The notes under the pieces: generated by a model | Seen by the model: the letters and a program-made list of their open reading frames with translations, nothing else | What the model was told of the DNA's origin: nothing | Database searches by the model: none | DNA from: Topomyia yanbarensis | Taxonomy: Eukaryota; Arthropoda; Insecta; Diptera; Culicidae | NCBI RefSeq assembly: GCF_030247195.1 | Contig: NC_080671.1 | Coordinates: forward strand, 410,341,335 to 410,405,334 | Reading direction: 5' to 3' | DNA: 64,000 bases | Program-made: the position numbers and the translations under genes | Shown here: one piece after another, positions 1 through 11,399 of the stretch | How the letters are laid out: each line of letters begins with the position of its first letter | Position numbering within the stretch: the first letter of the stretch is position 1

Positions 1-129
1 CATTCTACGCATAGCTGTATATAGAAAATCATATAGAACATGGGACAAATATGCTTATAACGGCAGTATACAAATCGATGCATTAAAATAAAAGGCAAGT
101 GCGTTTCGAATTCATCTCATCAGTAAATG

Positions 130-1830
130 TCACTGTATTCGCACATTGTGAGCATGAGCATGAGCATGATGACCGTACAATTCGAAGTTGCTACTCCGTG
201 ATGGACCAGAACAAGCGAAATTGCACAGAGAATCAAGAAAGGGGTCTGGGAGTAGCTATCCATTCTGAATGTGCACGTTTCGAGAGTTATATACTTTGAA
301 ATGCCAATAACGGCGCAGGCCACGTCCTTACAGTCATCGGAATGTTTGTATAACAAACGTTGTTATGCATTTCCACGTTTGCCATGGGAGGGAGTTTTTG
401 TTAGTAGGATGGGGTAAAGAGTTACACAAATCTGGATTCACCTTAATAGGTGATACGATTTATGCCACTCTCGGAAGTCTTATCATGTGTTTATTGCTCT
501 GGGTAGCCAGCTGCCGTGAATTTATGATTGATTTATCGTTTGTTGAATTAATTTGGAAGTTATCGATTTGTAAAAAAGCAACTTCTGCTCCGGACTGCCG
601 ATAGTCGGGAGTGTTGCTCATGTTTAATTGAATTAAATGGTATGTGAACTATTTTATTATTTCTTTTTTTACGGCGATACACGACATTTCAGAAAAAAAC
701 AGTACAATATAATGAAAATCAATTACCTTTAGAGTCTCGAGACATTTGTCAAAATAGATATGCTAATTCCTATGTAATTGAAGATTTCGTAATACGTTTA
801 TTATTTGTTGTGTATTAAATTTGGTATTTATATAGCAAAAAGAATGACAATTTTACATGGGTTTCTCTCTCCGCGAACAATTGAATAAGGTGCCGATTGT
901 TATGTTATCATTATTCGAGCGCGTTGTTAAGCTAATTGAAACGCATTTTATACGGTATAAAAAAAGCACTGTCGAAATAACTGAAACGACTAGCTTTGCA
1001 TATCTAATATACAATCTAAGACGCTAATTTTTACGCTAATTACTAGAACAAGGTTGGAGACAATGGAAACGAAAAGGAACTAACCTGTCACCTTTTACGT
1101 TAATAATCAAGCTATAATATTTTTATACTCATGAAGAAATATGATTAACACGAAAATCAATGAAATGTAGTGCATGTACTATTTCAAAGCATATGACAGT
1201 ATTTAATAAAATGCGAACAATTAATTTAATTGTTTTAGGGCCGATTTCTTCACCCTCGCTTAACTTTTAAACCAGGTTCACCAGTACGTTTAAACCTGGC
1301 TTAAGCGATAAGCGAGGGTGAAGAAATCGGCCCTTAATGGCCTGAAAGTAATCCAATGAATATGGCAATAAAACAAGTTCTCCGTTTTGATATGACTGAA
1401 TGAATGATATGAATTCTCAATCCACATACTTAAATCAACAGTCATCATTTCACTCAGACAAGACCATTCGTATTTCCCACGCATATTAAATGCCCAGTGG
1501 ATTGGATTCCTAGTTGGTCAAATAAACACTAAACAAACAATGAAATTAGTTTACTCAGTCTAAACAAATGTCAACTCGATTAGCATCAACCGGCGGATAC
1601 GTGTTCCCTTACAATCAAATCAAATAACACTTCTGAATATAATAAAACGAAGTCTATTTAATATTTGCAATAAAATAAGATCGAACAAATTAGTTGTATA
1701 ACCAAGGTAGTTCATTTTCAAAGCACTGTTGATGAATCATTTTATAAAATAGTTGATAAGGGAGGCGGACGAAAAGAGCTGGCCACCGCCAATGCCACCG
1801 TATTCGCACATTGCAATGTATGGAAAAAGT
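130..1830 (+). repeat. Dispersed repeat family A, copy 1 (~1.7 kb)
   Basis: The block matches 27085-28645 in the same orientation almost end to end, and part of it recurs inverted at 31190-31445. It opens with a GAGCATGAGCATGAGC run followed by GATGACCGTACAATTCG and ends near GATAAGGGAGGCGGAC. I find no protein domain in any frame; the short frames at 99-299, 120-356 and 365-604 are open by chance and are not conserved between copies. It may be a non-autonomous transposon or the non-coding part of a retroelement; the class is not known. This copy is interrupted by a MITE at 1238-1333 that copy 2 lacks. Confidence 0.75.
1238..1333. mobile_element. 96-bp MITE, PIF/Harbinger-like, TTA target duplication
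   Basis: The ends are near-perfect inverted repeats of about 25 bp beginning GGGCCGATTTCTTCACCC. They are flanked on both sides by TTA (1235-1237 and 1334-1336), the target duplication typical of PIF/Harbinger elements. There is no coding capacity. The corresponding region of the sister repeat (about 28160-28200) has no such hairpin, so this is an insertion and not part of family A. Placing it in the Harbinger group rests only on the TTA duplication and the GGGCC end. Confidence 0.75.
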
Positions 1831-1859
1831 AAAAAAAAACATGATAATGTAAGCTTACC

Positions 1860-3240
1860 CTTTTCAAAGGGTTCTAGAGTGCCATAGACCAAACCTTCTT
1901 ACCTTTGTTGTGCATAGTTTTTACGGTGAAAAAGTGCCTGTTCGTGCATTTTGGCTTGCACCTTTCTTTCTTATACGTAGTTGAAATTGGTGTAAAAAAT
2001 GTAAAAATCTTCAATAACTTTGAAACGAATGAGTATTTTTACATACAGTCTTCAACAATATTATGTAGTTTTAATACCTACACATTTGTCTGGAACGTCG
2101 TTAGCAAGAAAAGTCACAATGAAGAAAGTTATATTTGAAAAAATAGATTTAGTGGAGCTGCCATAAAAAACGCCTTATAAATCGACAACATTTAGTACTA
2201 CAAGCTTCTTCAATAAAATTCTCCACTACGAGCATTTCTAAAACTTTGTCGAAGATATCAACTTTCTACCTCGTCAGTATAAAAATTTGGCTTTTTTATT
2301 TCGACCATAGCAAGCCATAACTAATTTCAACTTTTATCAGCTTGTGGGGAATATTCATACGAACAATTCCTCAAAAGGCACCTTGAGAATATACTCAATG
2401 GTTTGGTCTCTAGTGAATTAAGTTCACGTTTTTGGCGTTTTCGACCATTGTGCAGTTCTGCTTGGCTGTCCGAGGAAATTGCGATTTTAGCATGCCTCTA
2501 GTTTAGTTTCTTACAGACCCTCCGAGCAGATGTTTATTGCATAATTGTACGACACTTTCCCATTGATATTGCTTATTTAATTCTTGGTCCGTAGACTCCC
2601 AAGCTAGTCATCTTACCCATTTCAGAACCACCCGTATAGAATGATATTGTACCTTGAGGTAGTATGGGACCCCCAATATGTGGACCTCATATGAGATATG
2701 GAGGTTCGGTTTACCCTCCATTTTATCTTCAACTGCAGTCAAGATGCTAGAGCTGCTTTGGTTTTCGTTGTTAGATGTTTGGCTAAATAATTTAATATCG
2801 ACAATCGACGATTGAATGCGTATTGGCTAATAATTCTGTGAAATCTTCAAAAGTACAGGAGAAGAACGTTTTTATAAATTTGTTGAGAAATTCCGCTTTG
2901 CTTCCAGTTGAAAATCACTAGAAAGAGTTGTTTTGGTACCATACAATAATTTTGAATAATTTTAACCGGTTGCATATTGTTATTCAATCCAACAAAATTA
3001 AGAACTTTGTTGACCAATTGTAGAGATGGTTATGTCGAATGATTTGATGCATTAGATTTCGTCTTCTATAATCAATACTACTGTAATATTAATATAGAGG
3101 AAATCTTTTCGGACCTACCTAAGCAAATCGTCTTTTTAAATAGGAAAATGTGACAAAAGGGTTTTGGAGCAAAGAAATTCGTTTGCATAACTGCATATTA
3201 GCGCTAGACGACGATTTGTAAAAGTCTACACTTTTCCTTC
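1860..3240. other. Unassigned AT-rich sequence
   Basis: No reading frame here resembles a protein family, and I see no clear repeat structure. The 77-codon frame at 1905-2138 is low-complexity and unlikely to be a gene. Confidence 0.5.
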
Positions 3241-4010
3241 CTTTTACAATGTAGGGGTAACTCGGCCCTGTATAGGGGGCAATTCAGACCCCCTTTATAC
3301 GTTTCTTATAAAACAAATGTATAGAATTCGCTCAAACTTTCAAGATTTTTCGGAAGATCCAGTCTTATATACCAATCGACTCAGCTCGACGATTTCATTG
3401 TCTATGTGTGCTTGTGAGTGTGTGTGTTTTATAGTAAGGTTTAAAAAGCTTAAAACACTTTTTTTTATTCAAATCGTTTATTTGATAAGGCACGTTGCGT
3501 TAGCTTAAAGGTGCCAATTTTGTTTTGTTTGACATTTTAAATTGCTTAAAACTAGGGGATTACATATTGATTTTTTTAAAATGAAACTAATGCGATTTTA
3601 TAGCTATAAGGTATATCTACACAAGGGGATAATATTATTTTCGTAAGATTAGGGGGGTCATTTAGTTTTTGTGGCAATATGGTTTGACATTTTTATCAGT
3701 GAGATTATTGGAGTAAATAATGTTTAACTAAGGGGGACAATTTTTTACGACTATCTTAAAAGTAGGAATAACTAGAGGACATGATTGAATTTTGTAAAGA
3801 TTCGTAATTATAGTTATTTTTGTGGGTAGTAGAGTTGGGAATTTTCAACGAGATTATATAATATAATAGTTAAAACTAGAAGAGACAAGAAGAGCTAAAT
3901 GCTTCGTGATGATATTGGGGGGGGGGAAGGGGTGTTACTTCTGGGTATAAGAGTCAGGGGAGGGAGGGTAGACAAAGATGGCAGGGAGAGAAAATTATTT
4001 CAGTTTCAGG
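3241..4010. other. MITE-like debris and homopolymer tract
   Basis: About 3250-3300 holds a fragment (GGGGTAACTCGGCCC, then GGGGGCAATTCAGACC) that resembles the ends of the MITE at 10865-11393. A GT-rich stretch lies near 3405-3430, and a run of about nine G residues followed by AAGGGG lies at about 3917-3932. No gene is visible. Confidence 0.4.
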
Positions 4011-4275
4011 CATCGTGAGATCAACGGATGGATTACAAACTCGGGTGGCCTTCATCAGGGGAATCATGTACTGGGACGCCGGGTGGTCCTCCTCAAGATG
4101 GCAGGGGTTTTCCAGACGATTTCGTAGTACGGCTCAGATGTGGATCGGCTACATTTCGAGTTAAGCATGTTATGTTCGTGTCGTAGGTCCCGTGTTTATT
4201 GGCTCATTCGATACAGATGCTTTGATACAGGTGGAAGAGGGTTCTGAGAATGATAAGGAAAATAAGAAGGGGCAG

Positions 4276-5223
4276 TTAGACTTGTATATTGATGGTTTTC
4301 ACAAAGGTGTATATAAGGGACATATAGAGGACATCGCGGCTTGCCAGCACATCTCGAACCGGGACGTTGGTTGGTCTACCTCGGGCCTGCAGGGTATCCA
4401 TTAGCCGAGACCTGGTGGAACTGTACTCGGTGCACGCCCAGACAATGTGCTCGATGTCGTGATAGCCGTCGCCACAAGCGCAGATACCACTATCCACGAG
4501 CCCAATACGCCGGAGATGTGCATCCAGCGTGTAATGGTTTGCCATGAGTCGGGACATCACACTAATGAAGTCACGACCCACATTCATCCCCTTGAACGAA
4601 GGTTTCGTCGATACCTTAGAGATTATCGAATGTAGCCGCCTTCCTAGCACCCCACTGCTCCACGAAGTTTGCCAACTTTCGAGAGTTCTCTGATGAGTAA
4701 TACTGAAAAATTCGCTGAAGCAAATTGGTCTTTCGTAAACGTCTCCTTCTAAGGCACCCACCTTAGCTAAGGAGTCCGCCTTCTCATTGCCCGGAATGGA
4801 GCAATGAGAAGGGACCCATACCAAGGTAATCTGGAAAGAGTTGTCAGATAAAGCACTCAGTAGCTCCCGTATTTTCCCCAAAAAATACGAGGAGTGCTTT
4901 CCATGTTTCATCGAGCGAATAGCGTCAATGGAACTGAGGCTATCCGAAACGATGAAGTAATGGCCTGCGGGTAATGTTTCAATGACTCCAAGAGTATACT
5001 GAATGGCAGCTAGTTCTGCGGCGTAAACTGAAGCAGGGTCAGCTTGGTATGTAGTGTATTGGCACTCCTTACTCGTTTTTGGTCCTTTTTCCCACAACAT
5101 CATGGTATTATTTCGTGGGAGGCTCCTTGTGCTTTCTTCGCCCCTCATTTTTTCGCTCACAAGTTTGTCGCAGATATCTCGGAGCCTCACTTCATACATA
5201 AAACGGCTCGACCTTTGAGCCAT
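4276..5223 (-). pseudogene. RNase H end of an I-type non-LTR retrotransposon ORF2 (5'-truncated)
   Basis: This open frame of 315 codons is the C-terminal part of a retrotransposon polyprotein. RNase H signatures appear in order: AAELAAIQ (the conserved Glu), VSDSLSSIDAI (the second Asp) and WVPSHCSIPGNEKADSLAK (the His/Asp block). After it comes a Cys/His cluster, CACGDGYHDIEHIVWAC, as in I-clade elements. RNase H removes RNA from the RNA/DNA hybrid during target-primed reverse transcription. The first catalytic Asp block (usually T-D-G-S) is not seen, and an in-frame TAA directly precedes the first Met, so the copy is 5'-truncated and not functional alone. No RT is attached upstream: the next coding debris (5.7-7.7 kb) is of the R1 group, a different element. 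The 3' untranslated part probably runs on towards about 3960. The I clade is chosen because RNase H is joined to this Cys/His tail; Loner-like elements remain possible. Confidence 0.85.
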
Positions 5224-5339
5224 TTAGCTCTCGACTCTTCTCTTGCTTTTCGTCTTCATCTATTACATCGCCGTTTAGTTCTCGTCTCAGTGAGCTGTTT
5301 AGCTGTTGATTTCCTCGGCCAGCAGGAGTAGACATCATT

Positions 5340-7690
5340 AAAGCTGGGAGCTAAATGGCTCAAGAAAGCGGATATTGTTGGCGGGAAGCTCTCAGTCGGA
5401 GTTCACCGACGGGGCTGATAGCTGAATGTCTCACGGACAAGATCAATTAGAATTAGAATCTACCCCACTGTGAATTCCTCGCCGGTGGATTTATCCCGTT
5501 ACCGATGCTTATTTTTGTGTTCCATTTAGCCCCCCGCTTTGTCCCGATCCACTCGATCTAGTGACCAGCGGTGAGCCTAGCCTACTCAACGGGCCAGCCA
5601 GTGGGTGCTAAGCTCCGTTCAACGATTCCGTGTGAAGCGTAGCTTCCAGTTAACTGTCACTCCAAGGATCCACTGCTAGCTGTTCGACGCGATCTACTCG
5701 AACTAGCGCGTTTTACTCAACTGCTTCCCGGCGGTGTATGTAGTCTACACCAGCGGATAGTTCTCTGGCGGCAAAATTTCTCCCCAAAACGCAGCAGCTC
5801 GGAAAGTGTACTCGTAACTACTCTGTTGACAGCATCCCAAATATGCTCATCGTGGCACATCTTATCGACGATATTGTGGACTGTTCAAGCGGAAAGACCC
5901 TTTCGACTTTCTTCGAACCGGGGGCATTCGAAGACGACGTGTTCCGGCTTCTCTTGCACGTTCACACATTCCGGTCAAAGGGGTGATAAAAATTGTCCAA
6001 ACAGATGCAGCTACTTCTGGAAGCATCCGTGCCCGGACAAACATTGCATCAAATTGAAGTTGACCTCTCCGTGCTTCCTATGCATCGACACCGACACATT
6101 TGGGATGAATCGGTGGATCCATCATTCTTTCTCCCCGCTGTCCCATTCTTGCTGCCACTTAGCCGACGAGTCCGCTCTGACAGTTTCCTTACATTTCGGG
6201 TTTTGCTCCGCTGGTAGCATTACATGTCCTCAGCCAGAGTGATGCCGATGGGAATCATCCCGGCAATGACGTTTACCGCCTCCAACTATCTCGTTCTGTA
6301 CCCACTCGAGACAAGAACAGCTAAACGTGCTTGTCAATTTGAGTTTAGAGCAGCAGGCCGAGCTCCATATGCAGGATGAGACACCTGCCAGAACCATTCT
6401 CGTGCTGCATCTTGCTCTTCCGATGTTCGGCATGATTCTTACCAATACGTTAGTTGTTCACGCAGCCTTCTCACATACATAGTCGACATGGCTATTGTAA
6501 TTTAACCGATCATTGACTATCACGCCCAGGTGCTTCAGCACACGCATCGATGGACTTGAGTGTCCACTGACGTTGATCACGACACGCAGTATTTTTGTAC
6601 TGTTGCTGACCTGCACTATCTCCATCGTGTGGTGAGCCAGGGGCAACTGGACATCAGCTATCCGAGTTTCTGCAACGCCGACGATCTCGACTCCTCTGGG
6701 CAGTTGCAGTGTTAAGAATCCGTTGTACATTATATTCCAGAGCGTTGTGTCAAGTATGAAACCCTGAGGTACTCCCTACGTGACCCTAATCGATTTCTGC
6801 CCCATGTTCGTCTCGTAGACCAGTACTTGCTTCTGAAAGTAACTTTTCAGAACCTTGCATTAATAGTCCGGGACCCGCATTATGTGCGGTGCGACGACGG
6901 TAGCCACCCAGTTTGCGCAGTTCAACGCATACTTCACGTCGATCGTAACCACGGCGCAATAGCTATTACCTCTTCTCTTTTGCTTTTCCGTGCTTGCTAT
7001 ACCTATGCGGATGGCGGCTACCGTCGATATCTCTATCCGGAATCTGAACTGCCTCTGCGATAGTCCGTTCTCACTTTCAGCCTAGTTCGTCAGTCTATTG
7101 AGGATGACCCTTTCCAGAAGTTTACCAAAGTTATCCAGTAGGCACATAGGCCGAAACGATGCCTGGATCTCCTGGTGGCTTCCCTGGTCTTACTTCTATC
7201 CAGGAAGTAACCGTCGTCCAGGATTTCCTGTAGAACTTTCCGGAACATGTCCGAAAACGCCAGGATTGCGGTCTTTAGTGCGACGTTTGGGATACCGTCC
7301 AGATCGGGAGCTTTCTTTGCTTTCAGTTAGAGACTCGATTGTTACCAGCATTTCCACCGTCTGCATCAACATACGGTGGAACCTTGATCTTGTCCATCAC
7401 GACACGGTAAGCGTTGCCCCAGGGGTTAGTGTACTTTTCTGCACAGCTCCTTGTAGCAGGTGAACTTGATTAGCACTATTTCGTGTTTAAAAGCGGCCAT
7501 GGCCGCCCGGAATGTTACTTTACACTCTTCTTTCACTGTCGGTAGCGCCCCATCGCTTCTTAACGCCCCCAGTAGCTGGGGCACATTTGCGGACGGCCGT
7601 CGTTGTCAAGCGATTGCAGGGAGCATTCTCTCCGGTGGACGGATGCTCTGTTCGTTTCAAGCAGCAGTGAACCTATATTTATAACTTTTC
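5340..7690 (-). pseudogene. Decayed R1-clade retrotransposon reverse transcriptase
   Basis: Pieces of one RT reading frame can be followed on the minus strand in several frames. From 5' to 3' they are: a PDLDGIPNVALK-like stretch near 7270-7310; a DVKYALNCANW block (the palm motif A region, normally D-V-K-N-A-F-N) near 6910-6960; 6458-6730 with LKHLGVIVNDRLNYNSHVDY followed by CEKAA; and 6230-6445 starting VRIMPNIG, all typical of R1-group RTs. A C-terminal Cys/His region seems to lie around 5860-6040. The frame is broken by many stops and shifts. The final coding debris reaches about 5720, and 5340-5720 is probably 3' untranslated. R1 elements usually insert at a fixed rDNA site; this copy is in unrelated DNA, which fits a site-relaxed mosquito R1 lineage or a dispersed dead copy. 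Confidence 0.7.
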
Positions 7691-9060
7691 ATCATATTAT
7701 TTTTCGGTTGGTGCATTATGGTGACGGCTCTGGCCGAGAAGGACTAGAAATTTTCACTTTTTCCGAGTCGCTTGAAATTGATTAATTTCATTCACTACAA
7801 CGAAAGATATAAATATTCCAAACCTTACCAAACTTTTCTTCCGAAAATTTTAAAAGAGGCTTTTACATTGGAAGGTTAGTCGGTAGTCGCGACAAAAAAT
7901 TTCTGCACGCACTAATTAATTTGTCGAACCTATTCCAATTAATTGGTATACCTAAGGGTTTATATGTTGCAGATAGAGAAAATACTGAAATTTTCCGCTT
8001 TTTTCCTACACAATATTACAAAAGCATATTGAACATTTTACCCTAATAAATTTATGAATATTATGAACTATTTGAATGGCGGTGAGCACGATCTCTCGAA
8101 TTGCTGAGCTGAAAATTATGGAATAGAAGTTTATTTTTAGTATTCTTTACAGATTTAACTCGTCGGGCAATGACTCTGAATGAGACCCGCTGGTGCCTTA
8201 AGACGATTTCGCTAGATTTTCAGAGCATTGTGCAGTCAGTGCATTAAAATTAATGTGAAAATGAAAATTCCAGTAATGATGATGATTTACCCAAACGGTT
8301 CGGTTTCGAAAGGTTTTCATTTGATCTTTGGCATTAGTATTAGCGATAATAATTCAAATTAAGGATACTACTGGGAAGGCACTAAGGAGCTGCGATTTCA
8401 ATTCTTAGTTCTCAGTCGAGTTGGAAATTTGAGTAAAGTGTAAACTTCAAATCGATTCAAAAAAAAATTCGATTTTTTTGGCTCAGCACAATACATAACC
8501 CCTTTAGTTTTCCCTCCACAATGCATTCATTGAGGAATTTAGATATTTTATTAAGAGAGCATAAGCAATAATTCGTTTGTATGTCTATCTAATGGGCCAT
8601 TTTTTCGCTTTCCCATTGATTTGGTTTGAGATTTCTAGCACTGATGTTGTCCTATGCTGATTTGAGCGATTCTCTGAGGCTTGCCACTATCCCATGTAGT
8701 ATGTGATATCAAAAACATCACGACGCATCAAGTTCTAAATGTTCTCAAACGATATAAAATCCGAAGAAAGTGATAAGAGTTATAAGAAATATCTCATCAC
8801 ACTGTTAGGTGGATTAAAAGCGTTTTTGACGTAGGATTACGTCTTTGTTTTCGATATGGGGGTGCACGTTGCAAATTCAACAAAAATGGTATGTAACGAA
8901 AAGTGGTCCAATTTTAAACGCTTATAATTCAGCCATCTTACGGTAAATTTTCATTTTTTTTGCGCATATCGCTCAGAAATACTTCTAAGAATAGATTCCA
9001 ATAGATAAACCCAAAGATTTTTGATATAATGGCATTAAAATTTTAAATAATGTTCAACAT
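7690..9060. other. Unassigned AT-rich sequence
   Basis: No reading frame of interest and no repeat structure that I can define. Poly-A/T tracts are frequent. Confidence 0.5.
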
Positions 9061-9168
9061 AGTTAAAATACCACGCATTTGCACACAGAAGGCTGCGCTT
9101 CCCTAGTCTGGCACGACAGATTTATGTACCTAACGCGCAACGCTTCTATGAATGACGTCACCATCGAC

Positions 9169-9206
9169 TATTTAAAGAGCAGATTTGGTCGGGCAAGCTC
9201 AGTTAA
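9169..9206 (+). promoter_or_regulatory. Candidate core promoter: TATA-like box plus initiator
   Basis: TATTTAAAG at 9169-9177 is followed about 32 bases later by CTCAGTTAACT, with TCAGTT at 9199-9204; this is the arthropod initiator consensus at the classical TATA spacing. The sequence around it (about 9070-9560) is more GC-rich than its surroundings. No coding sequence clearly follows: the 64-codon frame starting at 9079 begins upstream of the predicted start site. It could be the promoter of a solo LTR, of another mobile element, or of a distant host gene. Confidence 0.35.
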
Positions 9207-9954
9207 CTCTTGGATAGCAGGCAGAGCAGAGCACTGCGCGTCATGCTCCTACAGCCAGTGTAGCAGAGGCTAGCGTCGTGGTACTAGTTGTCTCTTTCGC
9301 ACCACCCATCATCACCAGCGTTGACTCATTTTGCTTGGTGCGTATCTTTCATTCGTGTACGGACACGATGTACTGGCACAGCTTTTTGATTCAAGCACGG
9401 TGCACCGTTCGCTTGGGTTTATTGTTTATTTTTTTTACAACGGAGAAGACTGTTTGCGTACTAACCTGGACTGGAGGCAAGTCGGGCTCGAATGGTAACG
9501 CTGCCATTAATACCGACTAAACTCCATTGGGCTCCGCCATCGTTCCCCCAGGAACTACCTCTCGGTATTACTTCTGGGGGAGGCGAATGTGTAGGTATAT
9601 CTAAGTATTACGTGTATGATAGAAATCTGAGCTTTCGTTGCGCGAAGCGAAAGCTTTCGGTTTTTCTTTGCGTTATCGTCTCCATGACAGGCTAAGGAGA
9701 CGAAAACTTCGAAAACAAATTCACGCGAATGGATAGAAGAAAGTGCAACGAAGGTTTATTATTTACGTTTCATCAATTTATTGATTCCACGAGATTCATT
9801 TCCACTCAACCTATCCCACTTTGATTCTACCAATACATAGGTACTACAAAGGCTATTTATGAATGGATGCACTGCTACTCAAAAAATCGCTGCAAAAAAA
9901 TGCATCTAAGTCCATCCATAAAACTATTTTCGATTCTTGTATATGTTTTGCTTC

Positions 9955-10616
9955 GATATATGATTAAGACCACTGCATTCGCTACATTTATGTGTACTTT
10001 AGGAAAATTACAATAGCGGCAAAATAAAACTATAAAGCTTGTCCTATACAAAAACTGTGACTGTATTGTCTAAAACATGATTTTTAAGCATCGGTCTGGT
10101 TGTTTACCGCACAAAATTGAATTTTTTTTTAAATTTTTAAGCAGTTCCAGATATTAGTTCGGTTTCCCATTACAGTTTTCTGTCTGCTTTCTTTAATCGG
10201 ATTCGATCGCTCATTGTAAATAAAATGACCTGATGAGCAAGACGGTTTGATTCATGAAGTGAACTGTAGAAAGAAATGTTTGATTAATTATTAAACCAAC
10301 GGCCCTATTCTGCGCGGCGTGTGACGTGAGACGACTAATCTCACCTCACTCTAAGTGACTTTTCTCACCCAATTCTGAAGAGTCACTTCGGGTGACGTGA
10401 GACGCCCATTTAACCGCAATGGAGAATCTCACCTCACCCGAGTCGACTCTCAGAATCGGGTGAGAAAAGTCACGTAAAGTGAGGTGAGATTAGTCGTCTC
10501 ACGTCACACGCCGCGCAGAATAGGGCCCCAAATGTAATAAGAAATTAAACATTTCACGTATTGCAGTCCTACGTCTGCAATTCGTACAACCCCATAGGGC
10601 TGTCCCTTGTAGTTTT
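9955..10616 (+). repeat. Dispersed repeat family B, copy 1 (split by a MITE)
   Basis: The stretch matches the reverse complement of 42829-43297 over nearly its whole length. Shared landmarks are GATTAAGACCACTGCATTCG at the start, ATTCGATCG/ATCGAATCC in the middle and CCCTTGTAGTTTT at the end. The match is interrupted here by the hairpin MITE at 10301-10527 and is continuous in the other copy. No coding potential. The boundaries are taken from where the match stops. Confidence 0.75.
10301..10527. mobile_element. 227-bp hairpin MITE with ~50-bp terminal inverted repeats
   Basis: The left end GGCCCTATTCTGCGCGGCGT and the following ~30 bases are mirrored almost perfectly at the right end (…CGCGCAGAATAGGGCC). 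The stem continues inward as TGACGTGAGACGACTAATC and beyond, so the whole unit could fold on itself. The internal part repeats the motif GTGACGTGAGACG. The uninterrupted family B copy around 42900-42930 shows the empty site, which supports insertion. The flanks (AACCAAC / CCCAAAT) hint at a short CCAA-like duplication, but the superfamily is not clear. Confidence 0.8.
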
Positions 10617-10864
10617 AATTAACGATTATCGAAAAATCCTACACAAATACGTCGCTTGTATTTGTCATAAGGAATCAGAAAAATTTCAAGTTTTTGACTC
10701 ATGGAAAAAAAATTACGGGAGATAGATTTCCGGCCATGGACCCCATCCAAAAAGAAAATTATGCAAAACCGCCATCTTGTGATGAAATTACTCAAAAAAT
10801 TATTTCTTGTTATTCATTACTTCAAAAATGTTCTTACTGTATTTCATTACTTATGTTATAAATA

Positions 10865-11393
10865 GAGGGAACTGGGCCATTTCGGACCTAGTAAGGGTTT
10901 AGGAGCTTTAGAACTGGAACGTGTCAACTGATTCACAAATAAATATTTTTTTCTGAAAGCCTTTTTTTAGAAGGCGACTTTTTCCGATCTTTTGCCGTAT
11001 TGTGTATAAACGGTTTTGCGCAAAAGTACATGAAAAGTCCGAATCACCCCAACCCTATTCTAATTCGGACCACCCATTTCTTATAATTTTTTTTTGCTAC
11101 AGAAATGAATTCGTATTTTGGCCAAAGTTATTAATATTTGATTTTTAAAAAGTTTCAAACTGTTAGATGAAAAGTTCTCTTTGATATATAAAACTTTGTA
11201 GAGAATATACAATAAAAAGTGAGAGCTCAGGCCAAATTAGCTAAAAAAAGGTTTTGAGCTACAACGTCGAAATCTGTCAAAAGCTTTGCGAAAAGCTCGA
11301 TCGATTGCGCACACTTTTCTCTCAAACGATTTTTCGCGATTGTGTATCAGGGGTCCGCATTGGCCAGCAGTCCGAATTGGGCCACTTCCCCCC
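10865..11393. mobile_element. ~530-bp MITE with GAGGGAACTGGGCC-type ends
   Basis: The left end, GAGGGAACTGGGCCATTTCG, is mirrored at the right by CCGAATTGGGCCACTTCCCC (11370-11392). Internal phrases such as CTAATTCGGACCACCC (around 11060) repeat the same theme. There is no transposase frame; the 71-codon frame at 11254-11469 crosses the right end and is not credible. Similar ends are common in mosquito genomes, but the naming is from memory of the pattern, not from a search. Confidence 0.6.
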
Positions 11394-11399
11394 ATTATT

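Noticed and set aside
5826..6242. 138-codon plus-strand frame as a gene
   Set aside because: It is the antisense of the R1-type RT C-terminus; the minus-strand reading carries the recognisable motifs.
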